A DNA stretch of 38,614 bases from a virus, in IMG/VR virus record IMGVR_UViG_3300038416_000304, positions 1 through 38,614 of that record. One strand, written 5' to 3'. Below are positions 7,112-14,235 of the stretch, one piece after another (position 1 is the stretch's first letter; each line of letters starts with the position of its first letter). Below the pieces are notes generated by a model. It worked only from the letters and a program-made list of their open reading frames with translations, ran no database searches and was not told the DNA's origin. The translations under genes and the position numbers were made by a program.

Positions 7112-8040
7112 AATCTTTAGTTCTAGGAGATTGCCATTTCTGTGATAGAACACCTCTTCGTAGAACAGATGACTTTTTACAAGCGCAGTTTACTAAATTA
7201 GCTAATTTAGAGAATTTAATTATAGCTGAAAAGGATATTGACTCTCTTTTTTTATTAGGAGATGTATTTGATATTCCCAAGCCTTCTTTAGAATTAGTGA
7301 ATAAAGTAATGGAACACCTAGACCGTATTAACAAGCTTTTACCACTAGGCATATACTCTATCGTAGGTAATCACGACGTACATGGTAGAGTAGAGAGCAT
7401 ACAAGAGACAGCGTTAGGAACGTTATATGCTTCCAGATTAGTAAAGCAATTAAAGGGTAGACAAGTAATTAAAAATATTTCTTTTTTAGGGATAGACTAT
7501 TTAGTTAATCACACCTCTGAAATATATAAAGGGAATAATCAAATTATTTTAACTCATAATATGTTACTTCCAGCACCAGCAATTTTTAAACATGTCCTCG
7601 CTAAAGAAGTAGAATTGCTAGCCCCTAATACAACAATCTTTGCAGGGCATTATCATACCCCTTTTCAAGTAGAGTTTTCTAACAACTGTAGGATAATCAA
7701 TCCGGGGGTATTAGTTCGCACTGATATATCTGAAAGAAAGATAGTCCCTAGCGTTGTTAAATTTGAAGCTTCTATGAATACTAATTTACAAGTACATTAT
7801 ACTCGAATTCCTTTAGAACAAGATAACGGGAACACAGTATTTAATTTAGAAGATTATAAAGAAGAGAAAACACAAAAGTTAGATCTAGAAAAGTTTATTA
7901 ATGGGCTCAAACAAAGCCAATTTGAATCTCAAGATATTGAGAAATTAATTCAAGAAGTAGGTAAGTTATCTAATGTTAATGAAACAATTTTACAAGAAGC
8001 TTTAAAAAGAATTAAAACAGCTCGCATGATAGTGCATTAA
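7108..8040 (+). CDS. sbcD: SbcD/Mre11-like exonuclease subunit
   Basis: A calcineurin-like metallophosphoesterase expected to be the nuclease partner of the split Rad50. Metal-site motifs appear in order: GDCH (Asp8, His10), GDVFD at 51-55, GNHD at 87-90, a histidine in LTHNM, and GHYHTP. The phosphoesterase core spans about residues 1-215; the rest is a helical, charged region that probably holds the Rad50-binding part. Length (310 aa) is close to phage gp47-type and short SbcD proteins. It lies between the two Rad50 halves and overlaps the N-half by four bases. Confidence 0.9.
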   Translation: MKSLVLGDCHFCDRTPLRRTDDFLQAQFTKLANLENLIIAEKDIDSLFLLGDVFDIPKPSLELVNKVMEHLDRINKLLPLGIYSIVGNHDVHGRVESIQETALGTLYASRLVKQLKGRQVIKNISFLGIDYLVNHTSEIYKGNNQIILTHNMLLPAPAIFKHVLAKEVELLAPNTTIFAGHYHTPFQVEFSNNCRIINPGVLVRTDISERKIVPSVVKFEASMNTNLQVHYTRIPLEQDNGNTVFNLEDYKEEKTQKLDLEKFINGLKQSQFESQDIEKLIQEVGKLSNVNETILQEALKRIKTARMIVH

Positions 8041-8054
8041 TAGATTCTTTCTTC

Positions 8055-8066
8055 TGTATTTATAAT
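8055..8066 (+). promoter_or_regulatory. TGTATTTATAAT box before the 8067 gene
   Basis: TGTATTTATAAT directly abuts the ATG at 8067, in a 26-base gap after sbcD. TATAAT (8061-8066) is a perfect -10 hexamer. No -35 is seen. Any transcript would start at or inside the start codon. Confidence 0.3.
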
Positions 8067-8357
8067 ATGAGTTCGCAAATAACACATCTGGTAATTCAAA
8101 GAAAATTCAACGAGACTATTAAACATATGGTTACATTAGCAAAGACGCCGGTTTTTAACTTACAAGTAGAAATTTTAACTCTACTAGGACGTTCCCCTAT
8201 GCGCTTTAGAGACCTTAAGTCTCGCCTTAGGATAACTGATGACAACGCTTTAGATGCAACTTTACAGACTTTGCGTAAGAATAACCAAATTTATTATACT
8301 TCAAAGGTAGGATGGTCTATTGGAAGTAGTCGTAAGAAGAGTAACAAACCTAGATAA
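8067..8357 (+). CDS. Small winged-helix DNA-binding protein, 96 aa
   Basis: The middle and C-terminal part reads as a winged helix: helix (VEILTLLGRSP), turn and second helix (RFRDLKSRLRI), recognition helix (NALDATLQTLRKN), then a beta wing (QIYYTSKVGWSIG) and a basic tail. This resembles HxlR/MarR-like regulators by layout, not by a diagnostic motif. It is probably a phage regulator or accessory DNA-binding protein. It is preceded by a TATAAT box and no Shine-Dalgarno sequence. Confidence 0.6.
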   Translation: MSSQITHLVIQRKFNETIKHMVTLAKTPVFNLQVEILTLLGRSPMRFRDLKSRLRITDDNALDATLQTLRKNNQIYYTSKVGWSIGSSRKKSNKPR

Positions 8358-8358
8358 T

Positions 8359-8538
8359 ATGGATCTCTCTAAGGAGAAATTCTTAGAGTGCGTAGATGGA
8401 TGTACTCATACATCCACGAGTGAAGCTTGTACACAATTTTGTATGCATAATATACACTTAAGTAAGTGGTGTATTCGATGTAGAGATATTTGTGGAGTAG
8501 TTGTAGTTAGACCTAACGATATTCAGGAGAGATCATGA
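8359..8538 (+). CDS. Small Cys-rich protein, 59 aa
   Basis: ATG at 8359 is one base after the previous stop and is preferred over a TTG 39 bases earlier that would lie inside the winged-helix gene. Eight cysteines are arranged as pairs (ECVDGCTH, CTQFCMH, WCIRCRDICG), indicating one or two zinc sites. The stop overlaps the queD start by four bases (ATGA). It resembles the small Cys-rich proteins at 4342 and 11168 in style but lacks their CC-x-LN signature. Confidence 0.6.
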   Translation: MDLSKEKFLECVDGCTHTSTSEACTQFCMHNIHLSKWCIRCRDICGVVVVRPNDIQERS

Positions 8539-9008
8539 TTGTATCAAAGACATTTAAGTTTGAGGCCGGTCACAGATTAGCATTTGGATATCCAGGTAAT
8601 TGCCAACACGCACACGGACATTCCTATGTAGTTACAGTAGTAATGGAAGCTAATACTGACGATCTTGATAAGTTTGGCTTTGTAAAAGATTTTAACGATT
8701 TCAAATCTCTTAAGCAGTGGATTGACGATAAATGGGATCACTCTTTTTTGGTCGCGGAGAAAGACACCCCTATGCTTACCTTTTTAAGAGAAAATAAGCA
8801 GAGACACTATATTTTTGACAATAATCCTACCGCAGAAAATATTGCCCGAGAACTATTTATTATTGCGGAAGAACTTTTAAACGATGGCGCAGCTTCTGTT
8901 ACGGAAGTAAGAGTCAATGAAACGGCTACATCTGAAGCTGTCTATAGATCTACTTTGGTTCAAGATGCTTTAGACGTTAAGAGACTACTAGCCACAGCTA
9001 AGGCTTAA
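8535..9008 (+). CDS. queD: 6-carboxy-5,6,7,8-tetrahydropterin synthase QueD
   Basis: QueD turns dihydroneopterin triphosphate into 6-carboxy-tetrahydropterin, the second step to preQ0. The 157-residue product has the zinc ligands His13, His27 and His29 (HAHGHSY segment) and the catalytic Cys23 four residues before His27. The second half keeps PTAENIARELF and the glutamate-containing strand EVRVNETATSEAVYR typical of the PTPS/QueD family. A GGAGAG site sits inside the preceding gene. It shares its last base with the next start. It is slightly longer than E. coli QueD because of an insertion around residues 80-95. Confidence 0.95.
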   Translation: MIVSKTFKFEAGHRLAFGYPGNCQHAHGHSYVVTVVMEANTDDLDKFGFVKDFNDFKSLKQWIDDKWDHSFLVAEKDTPMLTFLRENKQRHYIFDNNPTAENIARELFIIAEELLNDGAASVTEVRVNETATSEAVYRSTLVQDALDVKRLLATAKA

Positions 9009-9268
9009 TGAAGACAAATATAGAAGATATTCGAAACAGGTTAGACGACCTTAAAAAGAAAGAGGCCGTGGTAGGAACTAGAGAAGAGTATCTAGCTGAA
9101 GAAAAGAATAAGCTTCTTTTAGAAGTTAATAATTTGTTTGAATCTCTTAAAGCTACAGGATATTTTACACCTGAAGAATTAACTTCTCAAAATCTAGAGG
9201 GGGTAATGTCTAAGTTATATAAGATCATTGAAGATGAACTTAAACTAAGCGAATTGCCTACTTTATGA
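9008..9268 (+). CDS. Hypothetical coiled-coil protein, 86 aa
   Basis: It starts on the last base of queD. The sequence is nearly all charged helix with heptad-like leucines (IRNRLDDLKKKEAVV, NKLLLEVNNLFESL) and an acidic end. No enzymatic motif is seen. Its stop overlaps the start of the small membrane peptide that follows (ATGA). It lies just upstream of the Rad50 C-half, so it might assist that complex, but this is only position. Confidence 0.55.
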   Translation: MKTNIEDIRNRLDDLKKKEAVVGTREEYLAEEKNKLLLEVNNLFESLKATGYFTPEELTSQNLEGVMSKLYKIIEDELKLSELPTL

Positions 9269-9402
9269 TAGTAATAGATGCTGTCACAGATTGGCTACAA
9301 CAGAATGCTGCAGGAGTGATAGTAGGACTTTTACTATGGGTTATTTTTCTAGGAACTATTGCTTATCATGTCAAACAACAAAATAATCTCCCTAGGAAGT
9401 AA
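9265..9402 (+). CDS. 45-residue single-pass membrane peptide
   Basis: ATG at 9265 overlaps the preceding TGA and opens a 45-codon frame to TAA at 9400-9402. A hydrophobic helix covers about residues 17-34 (GVIVGLLLWVIFLGTIAY), flanked by an amphipathic N-terminus and a polar C-terminus with KQQNNLPRK. The last 35 bases overlap the Rad50 C-half in another frame. A holin-like or membrane-accessory role is possible but unsupported. Confidence 0.45.
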   Translation: MIVIDAVTDWLQQNAAGVIVGLLLWVIFLGTIAYHVKQQNNLPRK

Positions 9403-10009
9403 ATTAGTTAGTTTAGAACAGCGCCTACAATATTTAGAAGGCCAAAAAGAAACTCTTACTACCCAGTTAGAAGAAAATTCCCTTAGATTAAAAGAAATCA
9501 CTTCTGAAGAAGATACTTTTCTTAAAGCCTCCAGCTTATTACAATCTGTCTCAGAAAAAACCCGCGAACTGAGTATAACAAAGATCGAAGGTATTGTTAC
9601 TAGTGCTCTGCAGGAAATTCTAGATAACCCCTCTATTCAATTTGTGATTTTATTTGAGAACAAGCGCAACGCTGTTAGCGTAGAATTTAAGATTAGAGAC
9701 AATTTGATAGGTACTGATATGGATGTTATTAACGGGGAAGCAGGAGGTCTAAAGAACGTAATTTCTACTATCCTAAGGCTAGTCATTATAGATCTTCACT
9801 CACCAAAGATAGAAGGACCAATTATCTTAGACGAGGTAGGGGCCAATATTAGCATAGAGTATCAACCACGATTTGGTAAGTTTTTAAAAGATTATAGTCG
9901 AATGATGGGTCGTCAAATTATTCTTGTTTCACATTCCACGTCAGTTATGATAGAAGCAGACAAAGAAATTAGACTAAGTCAAACAAACGGAGTTTCTAAG
10001 GTAGTCTAA
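9368..10009 (+). CDS. C-terminal half of a split Rad50/SbcC ATPase
   Basis: This 213-residue protein carries what the 6140-7111 protein lacks: a short coiled coil (about residues 8-75), an ABC signature-like segment (INGEAGGLKN, 121-130), Walker B with catalytic acid (GPIILDEVGANIS, 150-162) and the H-loop (ILVSHS, 185-190). There is no Walker A and no CxxC. Rad50 needs Walker A from one end and signature/Walker B from the other, so the two products should assemble into one ATPase head. ATG at 9368 is preferred over TTG at 9359; it lies inside the membrane-peptide gene. Confidence 0.8.
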   Translation: MSNNKIISLGSKLVSLEQRLQYLEGQKETLTTQLEENSLRLKEITSEEDTFLKASSLLQSVSEKTRELSITKIEGIVTSALQEILDNPSIQFVILFENKRNAVSVEFKIRDNLIGTDMDVINGEAGGLKNVISTILRLVIIDLHSPKIEGPIILDEVGANISIEYQPRFGKFLKDYSRMMGRQIILVSHSTSVMIEADKEIRLSQTNGVSKVV

Positions 10010-10401
10010 TGGCAAAGAAGAAACGCAAAATTCCTGCTAGAACTATACTACGCAGATTACATAAAAAGGCTGACAAAGCTTTAAGCGACTATATAAGAAA
10101 AGAAACTATAGTTAAATATGGTAAGTGCCCTCTCTGTCTCAAAAAGCCTGTAGAAGTATGTTTTCACTTTGTGAGCCGTCGCAGAAAGATACTTCGATGG
10201 GATGCTAGAAACGTGATTGGTTCATGTCGAACGTGTAATTATGTTGAACAATTTTTGCCTGATTACAGCCGCTGTTGGTACATAAATCAGTTTGGAGTAG
10301 ATCAGTATTTAGTCCTTGTAGAGGAATCCAGAAAGAGTTTTACTCCTACTCCTGAATATCTACAAGGTATTATTGATAAATATACGACAAAATCTGTATA
10401 A
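10009..10401 (+). CDS. NinG/Rap-like zinc-binding recombination nuclease candidate
   Basis: The arrangement Cys40-x2-Cys43, His53 in FHFVSRRR, RWD at 63-65 followed by RNVIGSC and Cys73-x2-Cys76 (CRTCN), then DY around 85-86 and a YINQFG segment, matches the layout of lambda NinG (Rap) and HNH-like relatives, which act on branched recombination intermediates. The N-terminus is very basic (MAKKKRKIPARTILRRL). It starts on the last base of the Rad50 C-half, which supports a recombination role. Catalytic function is inferred from the metal-site layout, not from a conserved HNH triad. Confidence 0.65.
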   Translation: MAKKKRKIPARTILRRLHKKADKALSDYIRKETIVKYGKCPLCLKKPVEVCFHFVSRRRKILRWDARNVIGSCRTCNYVEQFLPDYSRCWYINQFGVDQYLVLVEESRKSFTPTPEYLQGIIDKYTTKSV

Positions 10402-10404
10402 ATA
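10395..10404 (+). promoter_or_regulatory. TGTATAAATA box before the 10407 gene
   Basis: The same 10 bases as at 1097-1106 occur here, overlapping the last codons and stop of the NinG-like gene, two bases before the ATG at 10407. No -35 is visible. Because the box overlaps coding sequence, it could be coincidental. Confidence 0.25.
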
Positions 10405-10406
10405 AA

Positions 10407-10658
10407 ATGGATCAGACTGAGACGTTTTGCGTTGAGCAGATACAGCGACTACTTGCAGGTAAGAAATGTAGTTTTAAGAACAAAATTTTAGCAGATCTTT
10501 TTAAGAGGGCTGCTGACGAAGTCATTGAAAAAGCGGGTACTAACGAAGTTACTGTAAATGGCGTTACCATCTACAAGAAAAAGAGTACTAAGCAGTATAT
10601 CATCCACATCAGATGGACACCTGAAGATAAACCTAAGAAGCAATCTAATAAGCCATGA
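10407..10658 (+). CDS. Hypothetical protein, 83 aa
   Basis: The N-terminal half is helical with two cysteines (FCVEQIQRLLAGKKCSF), the C-terminal half beta-rich (VTVNGVTIYKKK, YIIHIRWTPED) and the tail basic. No family is recognised. There is no Shine-Dalgarno sequence; a TGTATAAATA box precedes. The stop overlaps the next start by four bases. Confidence 0.55.
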   Translation: MDQTETFCVEQIQRLLAGKKCSFKNKILADLFKRAADEVIEKAGTNEVTVNGVTIYKKKSTKQYIIHIRWTPEDKPKKQSNKP

Positions 10659-11155
10659 CCGAAAAAAAGAACGACCTAAGCCCCGAATTTATTAGAAGCC
10701 TCCAATCAGCTATGGAAGATCCTACCTCAGGAACAGATTCACCTATAGAAGCTATTAATCGACTTCGAAAAGCTGAGAACCCTACTAATCTAGAGGATCT
10801 TCGTCGTAAGTTAGACGAGAACGCTGGCCGCTTTTCTCCTAAGGTAGTATTTCCTGGAGAGCAAGTATCCTCTTCTAATAGTGTTAACATTCCTCCCGGA
10901 ACATCCTCAGGCCCTATGAAAACTGCCTCTGCCCCTCCTCCTGAACCCCGAGTAGAGACTCGTGTTGTTTATAAAGGCCATAGATATAATGGTGACTTCT
11001 TCTCATGTATGGCAGTCGCTTTAGTTGAGCTTAACAACCCTAAAGTAAATGAAGTTATGAATGCCTGGGCTTTTGTTCTTAAAGATCTAGATGGAAATCA
11101 AGTCTTTCCCCAAAAAACTGTTTCTCGACCTCGCTCCAAAAAGAAGAAAAAGTAG
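10655..11155 (+). CDS. Hypothetical protein with basic tail, 166 aa
   Basis: Residues 1-60 are helical and charged, 60-105 a disordered Ser/Pro-rich linker (IPPGTSSGPMKTASAPPPEP), and 108-150 a compact domain (VVYKGHRYNGDFFSCMAVAL). It ends in a run of lysines (RPRSKKKKK) likely to contact nucleic acid. It begins at an ATGA overlap. The small C-terminal domain is unassigned. Confidence 0.6.
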   Translation: MTEKKNDLSPEFIRSLQSAMEDPTSGTDSPIEAINRLRKAENPTNLEDLRRKLDENAGRFSPKVVFPGEQVSSSNSVNIPPGTSSGPMKTASAPPPEPRVETRVVYKGHRYNGDFFSCMAVALVELNNPKVNEVMNAWAFVLKDLDGNQVFPQKTVSRPRSKKKKK

Positions 11156-11161
11156 TATAAT
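11156..11161 (+). promoter_or_regulatory. TATAAT hexamer before the 11168 gene
   Basis: A perfect TATAAT follows the preceding stop codon immediately and lies six bases before the ATG at 11168. No clear -35 element is visible upstream, where the sequence is the lysine-codon run. Confidence 0.25.
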
Positions 11162-11167
11162 TAAGTA

Positions 11168-11335
11168 ATGAACAACCTTTGCTGCTTACTCAACGGAATA
11201 AAGTATTGTGAAGTTTGCAGAGCAAGTCACTGTTCAGGATGTTTATACGACCAGTATACAAGTGCACGAGCTGGAAAGTACTTCGCATACGGACCTAATT
11301 GTAATCCCTCCCTTCATCAAATACCTAAGAGGTAA
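11168..11335 (+). CDS. Small Cys-rich protein of the CC-x-LN family, 55 aa
   Basis: The ATG at 11168 opens a 55-codon frame to TAA at 11333-11335. Residues 5-17 read CCLLNGIKYCEVC, matching the CC-x-L-N-x4-C-x2-C pattern of the 74-residue protein at 4342. A further C-x2-C follows (HCSGC). It is therefore probably a real translated gene and a paralogue. A small zinc-binding fold is likely. It sits three bases before the polymerase start, so it may be co-translated with it. Confidence 0.6.
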   Translation: MNNLCCLLNGIKYCEVCRASHCSGCLYDQYTSARAGKYFAYGPNCNPSLHQIPKR

Positions 11336-11338
11336 AGC

Positions 11339-13789
11339 ATGTCCTTTGATTTAATTCCCAACCAGAACTGTACTTTATGTGGACTATGTAAGACTCGAAA
11401 AACTATCGTTAACGGAGTAGGACCTATTACTTCTAAGATCATGGTTATTCGTGAAGGACCTAATTTCGAAGAAGATAAGATGGGATCTCCTATGCTTGGA
11501 GATGCTGGCAGATTATGGAAACAGCTATTAAAACAAGCTGGAATAGATTATCGAGATATCTTCATGACTAATTTAACTCGATGTCATGGAGGAGTAATAG
11601 ATGCAAAGAAAGGTCCTAAAGATCCTTCCACTGAAGAAATAGTTGCTTGCTCCCCTTTCTTAGATGAAGAAATTAAGAGAATTCAGCCTGTAGTAATAGT
11701 ACCTGTAGGAAATATAGCTCTTAGATATTTCTTAGAAAGTAAAGCTGCTTCTATTATGTCTCACAGAGGTACTGAATTTTGGTCAGATAAATATAATTGC
11801 AAAATTATTCCTACTATACATCCTGCAGCCATCCTAAGAAATCCTCAGTATACATCTATTACTGTTCAGGATCTAGTAAGAATTAAAGAGTCCTCTAAGT
11901 ATACTGGATTAACTCCTAAGAGTACAGGTAACTATACTATTGTAGACACTCCTGAAAAAGTAGAGATGTTATTTAAAAATCTAACAGAAGCTAGTGAAAT
12001 AGCTATTGATATTGAGACGACCGATTTAAATCCCCGCAAGGGCGATATTTCTTGTATTGGATTTAGCTGGAAGGACAGAGAAGGATGGTGTCTCCCCTTA
12101 ATGAAGGCTGGAGGTAGCACCGATTCTTTTTGGGAATATTCAGTTACTATTGATTTATGGGAAAGAGTCAGAAAGATTTTAGAAGGCCCTTCTAAGAAGA
12201 TAGGACATAACTTTAAATTCGACCAGAAGTTTTTTATAATGAAAGGCATTAAATTAAACAATTTCTGGTTTGATACAATGTTAGCCCATCATCTTATTGA
12301 TGAGAACGCCGAAAATTTACACGGTCTAAAAGATTGTGCATGGGCTTATACTGATATGGGAGGCTACGATAAAGATTTAGATGATTGGTTTAAAGCTAAT
12401 AAACAATTTAAAGGTCAATATATTCAAGTACCTTTCGATATGCTTAATCTATATTGCGCAAAGGATGCTGACTGCACCTTTAGACTTTTTAAGATATTCG
12501 AGCCTCAGATTAACGCAGCTAATCTCACTAGACTCATGAGACAGGTAGTTTTACCTGCTAGAGATGTTTTAATGGATGCCGAGTTGTTAGGTATTCAGGC
12601 TGATCGAGATTATATAGAAAAACTGAGGGTAGAGTATTCTACAAAGCGAAGTTCTTTAGAACAGAGCATTTTTGGTTCAGTAGGACAGCCTTTTAATATC
12701 AATTCATCAAAGCAGTTACAAGATATTCTATTTACCAAATTAGGTTTCTCTCCCGCAGGTAAAACCAAGGGAGGGGGACTATCTACAGATAATAAAGCTA
12801 TAGAAATTATTTCAAAGCAGAATCCTAACCATCCTATACCTAAGCTTTTATTAGAATATAAGGACTGTCAAAAGATTTTAAGTACTTTTATCGAAGGGCT
12901 ATCAGAACATATTGATGTAGATGGTAGAGTACATAGCAACTATAAGCAGCACGGTACTACTACGGGAAGATTATCTTCTAGCGAACCTAACATGCAACAG
13001 ATTCCTAGAGAGTCTATTGTAAGAGGTATCTTTATATCTCGTCCAGGATATAAGTTAATTGAAGCCGACTATTCTTCGGCTGAATTTAGATGGTGGGGTG
13101 AATATAGTAGAGACCCTCAAATGGTAGAAGATTTAAAAAATAATGTAGATATTCACAGAATGACATACGCCCTATCTCACGGAGTAGACATTAGCAGTGT
13201 TACCGACACTCAGCGGCAGCAGGCTAAGGCGACTGTATTCGGTCTTATGTTCGGAAGAGGAACATGGTCTCTTGCCGAAGAGCTAGGTATTCCTGAATCA
13301 GACGCTAAAAAAATTGTAAGTATTTTCTTTGGTAGATATCCTCAGGCACAAGCCTGGTTAAAGCAACAAATCTTTATAGCAAAGAAGACTGGTCAGGTAG
13401 TTAATTATTTTGGAAGAATTCGCAGACTTCCAGGAATTAATAGCAATCAGGATATGGCTAGATCTGAAGCTGAAAGACAGTGTAAGAATTCTCCTATCCA
13501 AGGAGCTGCAGCAGACATGACTATGATAGCCTCTGTACGTATTAAAAAGGCTTTACTTAATGCAAAATTAACAGGTAGTTTAGTAATGACAGTTCACGAT
13601 TCTTTAGTGTATGAAGTACCTGAAAATGAAGTAGAGGCTACCTTTAGTATAGTTAAAGCTGAAGCTGAAAGACCTGTAGCAGGAGCGATAGTTCCTATGT
13701 TAGTAGATATCAAAGTAGGAACTCGATTAGGTTCTCTAAAGAAGATAAAGAATATATCAGAATTATCTTCTGAATTATGTATTAAATAA
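11339..13789 (+). CDS. polA: Family A DNA polymerase fused to an N-terminal UDG family 4-like domain
   Basis: Replicative phage polymerase of 816 residues. Residues 1-185 resemble iron-sulfur uracil-DNA glycosylases: Cys11, Cys14, Cys82 and Cys104 for a cluster, a motif-1 region (REGPN then GSPMLGDAGRLW) and motif-2 HPAAILRNP (His161). The 3'-5' exonuclease follows, with DIETT, HNFKFDQ and YCAKDAD, so proofreading looks intact. Polymerase motif A is EADYSSAEF; motif B is KATVFGLMFG, with Phe at the E. coli 762 position and Phe instead of Tyr at 766; motif C is VHDSL, with Ser where HDE is usual. UDG-PolA fusions are known in SPO1-like phages. Glycosylase activity is uncertain because motif 1 departs from the usual GEAPG. 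Confidence 0.93.
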   Translation: MSFDLIPNQNCTLCGLCKTRKTIVNGVGPITSKIMVIREGPNFEEDKMGSPMLGDAGRLWKQLLKQAGIDYRDIFMTNLTRCHGGVIDAKKGPKDPSTEEIVACSPFLDEEIKRIQPVVIVPVGNIALRYFLESKAASIMSHRGTEFWSDKYNCKIIPTIHPAAILRNPQYTSITVQDLVRIKESSKYTGLTPKSTGNYTIVDTPEKVEMLFKNLTEASEIAIDIETTDLNPRKGDISCIGFSWKDREGWCLPLMKAGGSTDSFWEYSVTIDLWERVRKILEGPSKKIGHNFKFDQKFFIMKGIKLNNFWFDTMLAHHLIDENAENLHGLKDCAWAYTDMGGYDKDLDDWFKANKQFKGQYIQVPFDMLNLYCAKDADCTFRLFKIFEPQINAANLTRLMRQVVLPARDVLMDAELLGIQADRDYIEKLRVEYSTKRSSLEQSIFGSVGQPFNINSSKQLQDILFTKLGFSPAGKTKGGGLSTDNKAIEIISKQNPNHPIPKLLLEYKDCQKILSTFIEGLSEHIDVDGRVHSNYKQHGTTTGRLSSSEPNMQQIPRESIVRGIFISRPGYKLIEADYSSAEFRWWGEYSRDPQMVEDLKNNVDIHRMTYALSHGVDISSVTDTQRQQAKATVFGLMFGRGTWSLAEELGIPESDAKKIVSIFFGRYPQAQAWLKQQIFIAKKTGQVVNYFGRIRRLPGINSNQDMARSEAERQCKNSPIQGAAADMTMIASVRIKKALLNAKLTGSLVMTVHDSLVYEVPENEVEATFSIVKAEAERPVAGAIVPMLVDIKVGTRLGSLKKIKNISELSSELCIK

Positions 13790-13790
13790 T

Positions 13791-14219
13791 ATGAGCACCT
13801 CCCTATTAGTTAAGCTAAATAGTCCTGACGCAAAAGTACCTTTTAAAGCCCATCCAGATGAAGACGCAGGATTTGATTTAGTAGGTACCCATGACGTAAC
13901 AGTTAAAGCTTTTGAATCTGCTATCGTTGACATTAAGTTAAGTTTAGGTATTCCTAAAGGTTATTACGGCCAATTAATGACCAGATCATCTATGGGTAAA
14001 GCTGGATTACGTATTCACCCAGGAGTAATTGATCAAGGATACAGAGGAAACATTACCGTAATAGTTGTTAATTTAACTAGCAGAGATTATGAAATTCATA
14101 CGGGTGACAAGGTAGCCCAGCTATTAATTCTACCTGTACCTAAAATAAAAGTAGAAGTTGTGACTGAACTACCTGAATCTAGTAGAGGTGAAGGTGGCTT
14201 CGGCAGTAGTGGCAGATAA
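13791..14219 (+). CDS. dut: dUTPase (deoxyuridine triphosphatase)
   Basis: Trimeric dUTPase that hydrolyses dUTP to dUMP, keeping uracil out of DNA and feeding dTMP synthesis. All five motifs are present in 142 residues: DAGFDL, TRSSMGKAG, PGVIDQGYRGNI, GDKVAQLLI and the C-terminal GEGGFGSSGR that closes over the site. It starts one base after the UDG-polymerase stop, so the uracil-related functions are adjacent. Confidence 0.96.
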   Translation: MSTSLLVKLNSPDAKVPFKAHPDEDAGFDLVGTHDVTVKAFESAIVDIKLSLGIPKGYYGQLMTRSSMGKAGLRIHPGVIDQGYRGNITVIVVNLTSRDYEIHTGDKVAQLLILPVPKIKVEVVTELPESSRGEGGFGSSGR

Positions 14220-14235
14220 ATATATGGAGATTCTA

